A stretch of 64,000 bases of DNA from Paraburkholderia silvatlantica (GTDB lineage Bacteria > Pseudomonadota > Gammaproteobacteria > Burkholderiales > Burkholderiaceae): contig NZ_QEOL01000020.1 in the NCBI RefSeq assembly GCF_003096715.1, forward strand, positions 1 through 64,000, read 5' to 3'. Made by a program: the position numbers and the translations under genes. Below the pieces are notes generated by a model that was not told the origin of the DNA, searched no databases, and saw nothing but the letters and a program-made list of their open reading frames with translations. Below, one piece after another: positions 54,917 through 63,403 of the stretch. The stretch's first letter is position 1. Every line of letters starts with the position of its first letter.

Positions 54917-56323
54917 TCATTCGTCCATCATGCGGGCCTTGACCTTCTTGCCCTTGACCTTGCCCGCGTTGAGCTTGCGCAGCGCGTCGCGCGCGATGCT
55001 GCGCTCCACGGCCACGTAGGTCGAAAAATCGGTCACGTTGATCTTGCCGATCTGCGCGCCGCTGAAGCCCGCTTCGCCGGTGAGCGCGCCCAGCACGTCG
55101 CCAGGACGGATCTTTTCCTTGCGCCCGCCCAGGATCTGCAGCGTTTCCATCGGCGGCAGCAGCGGCTCGTCGCTGGCGGGTTTCAGTTCCGCGAGCGGGC
55201 TCCACTCGACTTCGCGCTTGAGCGCCTGCTCGATGCCGCCCACGCGGCCCATTTCGTCCATGCTCGCGAGGCTGAGCGCCCAGCCGTCCTGGTCGGCGCG
55301 GCCGGTGCGGCCGATGCGGTGCACGTACACCTCGGGGTCGGGCGTGACGTCCACGTTGATCACGGCTTCGAGCTGCGCGATGTCGAGGCCGCGCGCGGCC
55401 ACGTCGGTCGCCACGAGCACCGAGCAGCTGCGGTTGGCGAACTGGATCAGCACCTGGTCGCGCTCGCGCTGGTCGAGCTCGCCGTGCAGCGCGAGCGCGT
55501 GAAAGCCCTGTGCGCGCAGCACGTCGAGCAGGTCGCGGCATTGCTGCTTCGTGTTGCAGAACGCAAGCGTGCTTACGGGGCGGTAGTGGTTGAGCAGCAT
55601 GCCCACGGCGTGCAGGCGCTCGTCTTCCGTGACTTCATAGAAGCGCTGGCGGATCTTGCTGTCGTCGTGATGCTCTTCGAGCTTGACTTCCTTCGGATTG
55701 CGAAGAAACTGCTGGCTCAGTTTCGTAATGCCTTCGGGGTAGGTTGCCGAGAAGAGCAGCGTCTGGCGCTCCTTGGGGCATTGGCGAGCCACGGTGGCGA
55801 TGTCGTCGAAGAAGCCCATGTCGAGCATGCGGTCGGCTTCGTCGAGCACGAGCGTATTGAGTGCGCCGAGCGCGAGGTTGCCGCGCTCCAGATGGTCCAT
55901 GATGCGGCCCGGCGTGCCCACGACGATGTGCGCGCCGTGTTCGAGGCTCGCCGCCTGCGGACGCATGGGCGTGCCGCCGCACAGCGTGAGCACCTTGATG
56001 TTCTCTTCGGCGCGAGCGAGACGGCGGATCTCCTGCGTGACCTGATCGGCCAGCTCGCGCGTGGGGCAGAGGATCATGGCCTGCACGTCCTGGCGGCGCG
56101 GGTCGAGGCGCGAGAGCAGCGCGAGGGAAAAGGCGGCCGTCTTGCCGCTGCCGGTCTTGGCCTGGGCGATCAGGTCGTGGCCCGCGAAAGCGATGGGCAG
56201 GCTCGCCGCCTGGATCGGCGTCATGTCGACGTAGCCGAGGCGCGTGAGGTTGGCGAGCATGGCGGGCGCGAGCGGCAGCTCGCTGAAGGGCTGGGCGTGC
56301 GTAGGAGTGGCTTTGTTTGTCAT
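54917..56323 (-). CDS. dbpA: ATP-dependent RNA helicase DbpA
   Basis: DEAD-box helicase of 468 residues that helps 50S ribosome assembly by binding hairpin 92 of 23S rRNA. Motifs in order: Q-motif region YVDMTPIQAASLP, AKTGSGKT, PTRELADQV, GTPGRIMDHL, LDEADRMLDMGF, SATYPE, and HRIGRTGR. The C-terminal ~75 residues form the DbpA RNA-binding domain (GEAGFSGAQIGKINVTDFSTYVAV). The start MTNKATPTH is chosen; the open frame above it is basic filler. Confidence 0.94.
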   Translation of the reverse strand: MTNKATPTHAQPFSELPLAPAMLANLTRLGYVDMTPIQAASLPIAFAGHDLIAQAKTGSGKTAAFSLALLSRLDPRRQDVQAMILCPTRELADQVTQEIRRLARAEENIKVLTLCGGTPMRPQAASLEHGAHIVVGTPGRIMDHLERGNLALGALNTLVLDEADRMLDMGFFDDIATVARQCPKERQTLLFSATYPEGITKLSQQFLRNPKEVKLEEHHDDSKIRQRFYEVTEDERLHAVGMLLNHYRPVSTLAFCNTKQQCRDLLDVLRAQGFHALALHGELDQRERDQVLIQFANRSCSVLVATDVAARGLDIAQLEAVINVDVTPDPEVYVHRIGRTGRADQDGWALSLASMDEMGRVGGIEQALKREVEWSPLAELKPASDEPLLPPMETLQILGGRKEKIRPGDVLGALTGEAGFSGAQIGKINVTDFSTYVAVERSIARDALRKLNAGKVKGKKVKARMMDE

Positions 56324-56914
56324 GACGGGGTCTCGCGCCGGACGGGTAAGGGCGACGCGGCCGTTCGGTAGAAGTGGCGTCGATGCGGATGGTGCGCGCG
56401 ATGCACGCGTGTTTGGGGATTTTAACGGATGCGCGCGCCCGCGCCCGCGCGCGTGCCGCGCGAGGGGAATGACGAACCACGCCGAGGAAGCCGAAAACGC
56501 CGCGTTTGTTAATCGCGATTTCACGCAATAATAATCGCCGCATATGGCAATAATTCACGCGCGCGATAAGACCGGCATTGCCGTGATAAAGTTCAGCCGG
56601 TCGACGAAATTTTAATCGGCGGAAATACCCGGAAATTAAGCCGATTTCCACAATAATCGAATTACCGTGCGAATCCGGGCGTCGCGTGATTGCCACACAA
56701 CCGATTCGGGCCGATTCGTGCGTTACTCTGTATTTCTCATTTTAAACAGGCACTTACGGGATTTTTTGCGATATTTCCAGATTTAGCAAATATCTGTTAC
56801 AGCGTTTGCCGAGGCGATTTAAAGCCTTTGACACGTAGACTTCGCTCGGGATTGCCGGTGTGGCTCCAATACCCGGAGCCGCTTCAGCGCGGTCTGAATG
56901 TCATAAGGAAAGTC
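56324..56914. other. Long AT-rich leader between dbpA and the porin
   Basis: 591 bases with no credible gene. The half nearest the porin is markedly richer in A and T than its surroundings, as is common upstream of highly expressed porins. TTGACA at 56828-56833 could be a -35 box, but no good -10 is spaced from it, and I could not assign a promoter or regulator site with confidence. Confidence 0.5.
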
Positions 56915-58072
56915 ATGAAGAATACTTTGATTATCGCGGGCGTCCTCGGCGCATTCGCAGCCTCCGCTCACGCACAAAGCAGCGTTACTCTCTACGGCGC
57001 ACTGGATGCGGGTATCGTCTACGCGAACAATGCAGGCGGCCACGCCGCATGGAACCAGGGTAGCGGCGCCGTCGGCGACACGTACTTCGGCCTGAAGGGC
57101 AGCGAAGACCTGGGCGGCGGTCTGCATGCGATCTTCACGTTGGAAAACGGCTTCAACCTGAACAACGGCAAGGACACCGAGAGCGGCACGATGTTCAACC
57201 GCCAGGCGTTCGTCGGTCTGCAGAGCGACCGCTTCGGTACGCTGACGCTCGGCCGCCAGTATGACTCGATGGTCGATTACCTCGGCCCGCTTTCGGAAGC
57301 GGGTTCAGGCTACGGCAACAACCTTGCCGCTCACCCGTTCGACAACGACAACCTCGACCACTCGTTCTCGATCAAGAACGCGGTCAAGTACCAGAGCGTC
57401 AACTACCAGGGCTTCAAGTTCGGTGGCTTGTACGGCTTCAGCAACGACGCCGGCCAGTTCGCGAACAACCGCGCATGGAGCGCTGGCGCATCGTACGGCA
57501 ACGGCCCGCTGAACTTTGCGGCTGCCTACCTGCAGATGAACAACTCGCCGACGAACACGAACGCCAACGGCGCGAATTCGGCATCGAACGGCAACAACTT
57601 CAATCTGTCGGCGCAGACGCAGCGCACCTTCGGCGCAGGCGTGAACTACAACTACGGCCCGGCAACGGTCGGCTTCGTGTGGACGCACACGCAGTACGAA
57701 AACCTGATCGCTGGCGGTCAGGGCGGCAACACGTTCTCGATCCCGTCGGGCACGAACCTGCACATGGACAACTTCGAGCTGAACGGCGCCTACGCGCTCA
57801 CGCCGGCGCTCGCCCTGAACGCATCGTACACGTACACGGACGGCAAGGTCACGGGTTCGAACGGTTCGGGCGATCCGAAGTGGCACACCGTCTCGCTGAC
57901 GGCTGACTACTCGCTCTCGAAGCGCACCGACGTCTACGCTGGCGCCGTGTACCAGCACGCTTCGGGCGAACTCGGCGACGCCGGCGCGAACGTTGCAATG
58001 ATCAACACGCTGTCGCCTTCGACCTCGCAGAACCAGGTCGCCGCAACGGTGGGTCTGCGTCACCGCTTCTAA
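56915..58072 (+). CDS. Gram-negative general porin (Burkholderia OmpC-like)
   Basis: Outer-membrane trimeric porin of 385 residues. Signal peptide MKNTLIIAGVLGAFAASAHA, then the mature start QSSVTLYGALDAGIVYANN shared by Burkholderia porins. Sixteen-strand barrel features include the constriction-loop region FGTLTLGRQYDSMVDYLGP and the ending ATVGLRHRF with terminal Phe. A Ser/Asn/Thr-rich loop lies at ~215-235. AAGGAAAG is placed at 5 bases before the ATG. A very strong terminator follows. Confidence 0.94.
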   Translation: MKNTLIIAGVLGAFAASAHAQSSVTLYGALDAGIVYANNAGGHAAWNQGSGAVGDTYFGLKGSEDLGGGLHAIFTLENGFNLNNGKDTESGTMFNRQAFVGLQSDRFGTLTLGRQYDSMVDYLGPLSEAGSGYGNNLAAHPFDNDNLDHSFSIKNAVKYQSVNYQGFKFGGLYGFSNDAGQFANNRAWSAGASYGNGPLNFAAAYLQMNNSPTNTNANGANSASNGNNFNLSAQTQRTFGAGVNYNYGPATVGFVWTHTQYENLIAGGQGGNTFSIPSGTNLHMDNFELNGAYALTPALALNASYTYTDGKVTGSNGSGDPKWHTVSLTADYSLSKRTDVYAGAVYQHASGELGDAGANVAMINTLSPSTSQNQVAATVGLRHRF

Positions 58073-58103
58073 GCATCGCTGGCTCGCTCCCTCGTGGAGC
58101 GAT

Positions 58104-58144
58104 GAAGCGCGAGCGCCCGATCGGCCGGTCGGGTCTCGCGCTTC
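58104..58144 (+). terminator. First hairpin downstream of the porin
   Basis: GAAGCGCGAG (58104-58113) pairs with CTCGCGCTTC (58135-58144), with a smaller CCGA/TCGG stem inside. No T-run follows, so it is more likely a transcript-stabilising hairpin than a terminator by itself. Confidence 0.45.
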
Positions 58145-58196
58145 ACGCGGCCGTTACCCTCGGCCCGCGATTCATTCGCTTTCTACCCGAAGCACG

Positions 58197-58260
58197 ACCG
58201 GTTCGCGGTGCGTGACGCGCTCATGAGGCGCGCCACGCACCGCGAACCGGTTTTTCTTTT
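58197..58260 (+). terminator. Strong intrinsic terminator of the porin
   Basis: Perfect 18-base arms at 58197-58214 and 58234-58251, starting ACCGGTTCGCGG, around a 19-base loop. TTTTTCTTTT follows. It is the longest perfect inverted repeat I found in the window. Confidence 0.88.
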
Positions 58261-58265
58261 GCGGC

Positions 58266-58650
58266 TCAGGATTTCGCCGCCGCCGCCGCCGCCGCCGCTG
58301 CCGCTGCCGCCGCCGCTGCCGCTGCCGCTGCCGCTGCCGCTGCCGCCGCTGCCGCTGCCGCTGCCGCGTTCGCAGGCACGCCGACGTCATTCGACACGTC
58401 TTCCGACGCCCCCCACGCGCGAAACCCATAGCAGCGCCAAGCACGTGAGCGCCGCTGCGATCCAGCCGTTCTGCCCGAAGCCGATGACCGCGCCGTTCAC
58501 GCCGTTCGTGAGCCACTGGCCGCCCAGCCACGCGCCGATGCCCATGCCGAGCGCCTGCACCGCGCTGTTGGCGCTCAGGAACGCGCCGCGCCGCGCGGGC
58601 TCGGGAATCGTCGTGAGCAATGCCTGCATCGGCACCATGCGGCCAGACAT
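58266..58650 (-). pseudogene. MFS transporter remnant, C-terminal end only
   Basis: The frame from 58650 gives SGRMVPMQALLTTIPEPARRG, GAFLSANSAVQALGMGIGAW, and GWIAAALTCLALLWVSRV: the last two or three helices of a sugar/drug-type MFS exporter. Everything N-terminal is missing and the sequence upstream of 58650 is unrelated. Near the end a run of six C (plus strand, around 58410) shifts the frame to an early stop at 58387. With one base fewer it would continue ASEDVSNDVGVPAN into 31 alanines and KS-stop at 58266. The gene is therefore truncated and apparently frameshifted as well. Confidence 0.75.
58275..58367. repeat. GCC/GCT triplet microsatellite (polyalanine tract)
   Basis: Thirty-one consecutive CGC or TGC triplets, largely organised as a six-base GCCGCT repeat. 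On the minus strand, in the ancestral transporter frame, they encode 31 alanines just before the stop. Confidence 0.9.
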
Positions 58651-59271
58651 CGAGAATCTGACTCTCTTTCTCGATCTTTATTCAATTGGACCACGCGCGC
58701 TTTTGCGCGGCCCGTGACCGAATCGCATGCTCCAGGGGATACGCCGGGAGCTTGCCGTTGGCGGTTGAATTGGGGGGATCACACCGGCGCGGACCCCGAC
58801 ATGGCCGTCCAGTTCTGCACACTGGGACGCCCCTGAACCTTCTTGTGCCATGCATGAAGTGCCTTGATGGCAGCACCGCAACCTCGAGTTGCGCATGGGC
58901 CACGTGCGCGATGAGATACATGATGGGGATCGTGCGACTTACGGGGAACTTGTGCAGCTGTGCTGGAAAGTTGCATGCGCATTTCTGCGATTGTTACCCG
59001 TCCCAGCAGGACGGCTAAGATCTGCGCAATACTACGTCTCTTGATCTATCGTGCAGAGACACGTCGTCGGCAGTCATTTTCTAACCAGTAAGGGACTGGT
59101 AAGTCGTGTTCCCGTAAAGTCACTCCCGTCTCAGGCACTGATGTTACGCGAGCGAATCTTTCGCCTGTTCGCTATATATTCCTCTTTAGCTGCCCGCTCT
59201 CCCAGGTGGCGGGAGGCAGACGGGCCGATAGCCAGATTTGCCCAACTGCCAGTTCAAGTGAGTTCAGTTTC
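58651..59271. other. Low-coding region after the junction, with a transferase-like remnant
   Basis: About 620 bases without an intact gene. A broken glutathione-transferase-like C-terminus lies at 58780-58980 on the minus strand (annotated separately). The rest, 58983-59271, shows only short unlinked frames. Base composition is less GC-rich than the preceding 58 kb. Confidence 0.5.
58780..58980 (-). pseudogene. Possible glutathione S-transferase C-terminal remnant
   Basis: One frame reads IMYLIAHVAHAQLEVAVLPS (to 58865). From 58866 an adjacent frame continues IKALHAWHKKVQGRPSVQNW, which matches the usual last-helix pattern ALxxWxxxVxxRPSVQ of glutathione S-transferases. The switch of frame at 58865/58866 and the missing N-terminal domain suggest a degraded gene. 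Similarity is from recall and is short. Confidence 0.4.
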
Positions 59272-59929
59272 ATGTCGCGAGCTGCAATTGTCGAAGACTC
59301 CGAACGTCTTGCCGACATGGTGAGACAGGCTCTTGCCGGCGTGGGAATCGAGGTCGATCAGTTTCGCAACATCTCCGTGGCGACCTATGGTCTGCGCAAT
59401 GCCGACTACTCGGTGATGCTCGTTGATCGGGGCTTACCGGACGGCGACGGGCTGACCTTGCTGCGTGCGCTGCGGGCTGCAGGTCAGATGACGCAATGCC
59501 TTGCACGATCGAGTGGACGGCCTTGAGAGTGGCGCGGACGACTATGTGACCAAACCGTTCGCGATGAGCGAGCTGGTTGCGCGGATCCGTACCCTGATGC
59601 GCCGGCCAGTGGTGCCGACAGCGCTTGTTGCGTCATTCGCGGACGTCACGGTGGATCGGCGGCAACGCGAGATGCGCTGCGGTGATCTGTCGGTCGCGCT
59701 TGCGCCCGCCGAACTGCGGATCATGCTTTGCCGTATCGACGCGGCCGGCCGGACGGTTCGGCACTCGGCACTTGAGCATGCCGCCTGGGGACTTGGCGAT
59801 GCCGTAACACCAAATGCGCTGGAAGTGACCGTGCACCGGTTGCGCAAGAAGCTCGCCTCGATCAATGCAAAGACGCGGCTGATCAATCATCGCGGTGCGG
59901 GATTTGCCCTCGAGAAAATCTCCGGGTGA
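59272..59929 (+). pseudogene. OmpR-family response regulator broken by a small internal deletion
   Basis: Frame one, MSRAAIVEDSERLADMV to GQMT (59272-59493), is a receiver domain with acidic Glu8/Asp9 and phospho-acceptor Asp52 (VMLVDRGLPDGDG). From 59495 a different frame continues NALHDRVDGLESGADDYVTKPF, followed by a winged-helix DNA-binding domain ending NHRGAGFALEKISG. Homologues carry about eight residues of the type PCLVLTAR between the halves, so bases coding the beta-4 strand and its Thr are lost with a frameshift. The C-terminal half alone has TTG at 59501 as a possible start but would lack the receiver. Confidence 0.8.
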
Positions 59930-60058
59930 TGGTGTGTGCTGGCCGAAATTGACGCTTTGGCGCGGACTGGAAACATCCGTGATGTCGGCCTCGTACTGGC
60001 CGCGTTCGCATGAAGACTGGTGCGCTGATTTGCGTTGGCAAGAGCGGAGCAATGATGC

Positions 60059-60808
60059 ATGAAACAGATAATTCTGGTTGTCGACGATGACACTGAGTGT
60101 CGTGATTTGTTGCGGAACTCCCTGCGGGCGGGCGGTTTTGATGTTGCCGTGCTATACGATCCATGCAAGGTAATGAAGCGCATCGAAGATGAGCGTCCAG
60201 CACTCATCGTCATGTCGGACGGTGAAACGATCGGAAGCGCAATCGAGGCACTGAAGGCATTGCGGTACCGTGGAGATGACCTGCCAGTCATCATGCTTGG
60301 GGAACGGGATGACGTCATGGAACGCATTGTGGCACTGGACTGTGGGGCCGACGATTTTGTCTCCAAGCCATTTAATGCGACCGAGGTGCTGGCGAGAACG
60401 AGGCGTGTGCTTGACCGCATCAGGCCAGTGCAATATCGGGACCCGGCATTTAAGCCTCCATTCCACTTTAACGGTTTCGAACTGGATTATGCGTCGCGTA
60501 CGCTCACGTTCGACGGAAATGTTGTGCCGTTGACCGAGGGCGACTACGCGATGCTCAATCTTTTCACGAGTATGCCGGGCAGGGTGCTGTCCCGAGCGGA
60601 AATTGCCCGCCGGATATGGCCCGATGCACCGCGCCACACCAAGGCTGTGAGTGCCTACGTGCACCGGTTACGCCAGCTGATCGACACACGCATGGCTGCT
60701 CCGGGGCCGATCAGGACAATGCGCGAAAGGGGTTATGTTTTCCATCCGGATGCTAGTGGCGAGCGCGCACGCGTGGCCCGCAGCGTCGACTGGGTCACAT
60801 CGCCATAG
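60059..60808 (+). CDS. Atypical OmpR-family response regulator, no phospho-acceptor Asp
   Basis: 249 residues. The receiver domain starts MKQIILVVDDD, with acidic residues Asp9-Asp11, and has the Lys of VSKPF (Lys103). The usual phospho-acceptor slot after ALIVM is Ser53, followed by Asp54, and the switch Thr is Gly81 (VIMLGERD). The C-terminal winged helix (FELDYASRTLTFDG, PGRVLSRAEIARRIWP, AVSAYVHRLRQLID, GYVFHP) is intact. No histidine kinase gene adjoins. It may work without phosphorylation. Confidence 0.85.
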   Translation: MKQIILVVDDDTECRDLLRNSLRAGGFDVAVLYDPCKVMKRIEDERPALIVMSDGETIGSAIEALKALRYRGDDLPVIMLGERDDVMERIVALDCGADDFVSKPFNATEVLARTRRVLDRIRPVQYRDPAFKPPFHFNGFELDYASRTLTFDGNVVPLTEGDYAMLNLFTSMPGRVLSRAEIARRIWPDAPRHTKAVSAYVHRLRQLIDTRMAAPGPIRTMRERGYVFHPDASGERARVARSVDWVTSP

Positions 60809-60870
60809 GCGCACTCATTGTAAATATCCCGTGTCTCAATCCGTCTAGCGGCACTGCATACCAGATCTAA

Positions 60871-61144
60871 ATTAGTGGCTTCATGCAGATAACCATGCGC
60901 GCCATGCAGTTCGACGCGGTCAAAACCCAGTCGCTCCGCATCGGCTGCCGCACGTGCGAAAGCGTCGATGGTGTCGGCCACGTCCATCTCGCTCATTGCG
61001 TGGCCGATGGACTCGCCTGTGATCGAAAGGCCTGAAGGACTCTCATAGGGGGCTGGCGGTATCCAGTCCGGCGCAGCGAGCCATGACGACGCGATTAGGC
61101 AGATCGAGGGCGTTTAGCCGGTAGGAACTGGATAGGACGTCAAG
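60871..61144 (-). pseudogene. Old yellow enzyme (NADH:flavin oxidoreductase) remnant with internal deletion
   Basis: On the minus strand LSSSYRLNALDLPNRVVMA, an Old-Yellow-Enzyme N-terminus, runs from ~61144. After a frame change it is followed by SPSGLSITGESIGHAMSEMD and VADTIDAFARAAADAERLGF, DRVELHGAHGYL, which belongs more than 100 residues further on in the intact enzyme. The barrel after HGAHGYL is also lost. Several deletions are needed to explain it. It lies between the atypical regulator and the hydrolase. Confidence 0.65.
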
Positions 61145-61185
61145 ATTGGACGTCGGATATCCTGGAATTAAGAAGGGTTGTCTGG

Positions 61186-62070
61186 TTACAGCGCGTCGAT
61201 CCACGTAGTCATAGCGTCGTTGATGTCGTTTTTGTGGTCCAGCATGATCCAGTGTCCTGCGTCTGCCCAGGCTTCGACTTTCGATTTCGGGTGCGAGAAC
61301 CACGTACGCATGCGCTCCGCTTGAGCCTCATTTAGACAGATGTGGTAGAAGGGAACAGTCAGGCCGCGGCAGAACTTCGCACTCGCTTCGCCAAGGCCCA
61401 CCTGTTCAGATCCGAAGAAAAGCGGGCCGAACGATTCACGTACGACGTGCGGCGGCATACCCTGGACGCGTCTTGCGTGCCAGCGCCTGTATGCCGGATC
61501 GGTCAATGGGCTATAGACGTTTTGGAATAAGGCTGAGACCACCATGCTTGGGTCTCCGATATTGAGTGCTTCTGTGGTCTCGGCGAAGACTTGGCCGGCG
61601 TCACCCGAAAAGCCGAGCGCACCATCAACGGATACGACGGCGCTGACGAGATCCGGTCGCCTGGCGGCGAGACGGGCGGCGATCTGACCGCCCATCGAAT
61701 GGCCGACAATGATGAACTCCTGGCCGGGATAGCGGATCGATACCAATGCCTCGATATCGTCAACGTAATCGTCGGGCATGTACGTACCCGACGGCATGAC
61801 CTCAGATCTGCCATGTCCGCGCAGGTCGACGGCAATGACGCGATACCTGCTCTCGAACAATGGCAGTTGCCAGCTCCAGTCGTGGGAATCGCAAGTCCAG
61901 CCGTGGAGGAACATCACGTTCCTGCCCGTGCCAGCCTCCGTCGCAAAGAGCTTCGCCGTCGGTCGAGTCGTTAAGTGAACGCCGCTCAGCGGAAGCGTCG
62001 TTGCATTTCCACCGCTGACGCTGAGATTCAACCCGCCGTATCGAAACGGATCGCGCTGATTTTCTTCCAT
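61186..62070 (-). CDS. Alpha/beta hydrolase
   Basis: Serine hydrolase of 294 residues. Features: the oxyanion segment FLHGWTCDSHDW, the RVIAVDLRGHGRS strand, nucleophile elbow GHSMGG, and catalytic His in DAGHWIMLDH. The fold is of the haloperoxidase/esterase type; the substrate is unknown. It is divergent from an HxlR-type regulator gene across 168 bases that contain a palindrome, so it is the likely target of that regulator. Confidence 0.88.
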   Translation of the reverse strand: MEENQRDPFRYGGLNLSVSGGNATTLPLSGVHLTTRPTAKLFATEAGTGRNVMFLHGWTCDSHDWSWQLPLFESRYRVIAVDLRGHGRSEVMPSGTYMPDDYVDDIEALVSIRYPGQEFIIVGHSMGGQIAARLAARRPDLVSAVVSVDGALGFSGDAGQVFAETTEALNIGDPSMVVSALFQNVYSPLTDPAYRRWHARRVQGMPPHVVRESFGPLFFGSEQVGLGEASAKFCRGLTVPFYHICLNEAQAERMRTWFSHPKSKVEAWADAGHWIMLDHKNDINDAMTTWIDAL

Positions 62071-62197
62071 CGTTTTGTACTCCCATGATGCCCTCAGTTC
62101 GTTGGCCGATCGCCTGCGCCAGCAGCGTGAGCCAGGCTCGAAACTTCGAGCAGTTAGTCATGGCATCCATGGTATACATTGGATATTTGCGGTCAAT

Positions 62198-62217
62198 TAC
62201 GCACCTGAAAGTGCGTA
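62198..62217. promoter_or_regulatory. Putative HxlR operator
   Basis: Perfect inverted repeat TACGCAC-N6-GTGCGTA between the divergent hydrolase and HxlR genes, 21 bases upstream of the regulator start. Confidence 0.6.
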
Positions 62218-62238
62218 GATATACAGAGGGATATCGGC

Positions 62239-62610
62239 ATGACATGCCAGGTGGATATAGTGTTCTTCGCGGACTGCGCCGCACGCTCTTTCTTTGATCA
62301 GGTGGCCAACAAATGGTCAGTCATGATCCTCACGCTGCTTACGGAGAAGCCGACACGCTTCAACGAAATAAGACGAAGGCTGGAAGGAATTACGCACAAG
62401 GCGCTCACGCAAGCCTTGCGGCGTTTGGAACGCAATGGACTGATCGCCCGGAAGGTGCTCGATACCTCGCCAGTCGCCGTCGAATATTCGATCACCGAAC
62501 TCGGGCGTACGCTGCAGGTTCCGTTCGGTGCGGTGTATGAATGGTCGATCAAGCATTTGCATGAAATCGAGCAGGCACAGGAAGCCTATGACGAGCGGTA
62601 CGAGGCCTGA
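62239..62610 (+). CDS. HxlR family winged-helix regulator
   Basis: 123 residues. The HxlR signature is plain: FFDQVANKWSVMILTLLTEKP, RFNEIRRRLEGITHKALTQALRRLERNGLI and the wing VAVEYSITELGRTL. GAGGGA lies about 8 bases before the ATG. Two cysteines (Cys3, Cys13) precede the domain and could sense thiol stress, as in some relatives (speculation). It is divergent from the hydrolase gene. Confidence 0.9.
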   Translation: MTCQVDIVFFADCAARSFFDQVANKWSVMILTLLTEKPTRFNEIRRRLEGITHKALTQALRRLERNGLIARKVLDTSPVAVEYSITELGRTLQVPFGAVYEWSIKHLHEIEQAQEAYDERYEA

Positions 62611-62863
62611 CAGGAAGAGCAGGTTACGACCGCTTCTCTGCGAACCTCCGCGACCCTTCAATCGCCTCGTCAGACGAGCAAGATTGTTGCGCACAACGTG
62701 GTCAACGGCTCTATTACAGCGGGGTAGGGGCGGCCAGGTCTGCCGTGCCAATGCACGATTGTGGTCGCAAAAGGCGCTGGAGTTCGGCCAGGAAATTATC
62801 GGCCCCTTACCATGCAGTGGCCAGGGATCCTGCTTGAGCCCTCCCGAACAAAGACCGCCACTC

Positions 62864-63298
62864 TCATCCCGCCGCACGATTGTCAAAATCGCGACGCGCC
62901 TCCTCTACTGCGTCAAGATTGTTAGCAGCCCAAACCCAAACTCCGCAAAACGCGGCACTTAACGTGATGCCCAGATTCGTGAGTTTGTACTCCACCTTCG
63001 GTGGCACGACCGGATATACGGTGCGTGCAACAAGGCCATCGCGTTCCATTGCGCGCAGGGTCTGGGTAAGCATTTTCTGACTGATACCTTCAATCATGTC
63101 GCCAAGGCGGCTAAAACGAAGCGGTGACTTCTCCGCGAGTACGTCCAGAATCAACATTGTCCATTTGTCCGCAACGCGGCCAATCAGATCCTTCACCAGG
63201 GATGCAATCCGGGGATCAATATTGACTGGCGGAGTCAGGCTGGCGTAGTACTGCGCCGCCGCAATTTGCTCCGCGGTGAACTTGGGGACTTTTGCCAT
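62864..63298 (-). CDS. HxlR family winged-helix regulator
   Basis: 144 residues: LIGRVADKWTMLILDVLAE, FSRLGDMIEGISQKMLTQTLRAMERDGLVA, VPPKVEYKLTNLGITL. Start MAKVPKF is preferred, as GGAGAG lies 7 bases upstream; a longer frame to 63313 would swallow that site. It is divergent from the SDR gene across about 105 bases that contain an inverted repeat. It is only moderately similar to the other HxlR protein 0.25 kb away, so the two are not a recent duplication. Confidence 0.9.
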   Translation of the reverse strand: MAKVPKFTAEQIAAAQYYASLTPPVNIDPRIASLVKDLIGRVADKWTMLILDVLAEKSPLRFSRLGDMIEGISQKMLTQTLRAMERDGLVARTVYPVVPPKVEYKLTNLGITLSAAFCGVWVWAANNLDAVEEARRDFDNRAAG

Positions 63299-63305
63299 AT
63301 CTACA

Positions 63306-63357
63306 CTCTCCATTTGGTAAGTATGTGACTTTTCGGTGCCTTCTTCCCATTGGAGAG
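63306..63357. promoter_or_regulatory. Inverted repeat in the hxlR/SDR divergent promoter
   Basis: CTCTCCA (63306-63312) and TGGAGAG (63351-63357) are perfect inverted copies 38 bases apart. The left arm overlaps the ribosome-binding site of the regulator, so its sequence is partly constrained; a regulatory role is a guess. Confidence 0.35.
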
Positions 63358-63403
63358 TATGCGCGTCAAACTGCGCTTATGCTCACCTGGCAGGGGAAAC
63401 CTC

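Noticed and set aside
58275..58367. Possible CRISPR-like array
   Set aside because: Simple triplet/hexamer microsatellite without spacers.
59051..59323. 90-codon plus-strand frame
   Set aside because: Overlaps the response regulator start in another frame, no motif or ribosome-binding site.
62611..62863. Gene between the two HxlR regulators
   Set aside because: Only short frames without starts, motifs or ribosome-binding sites.
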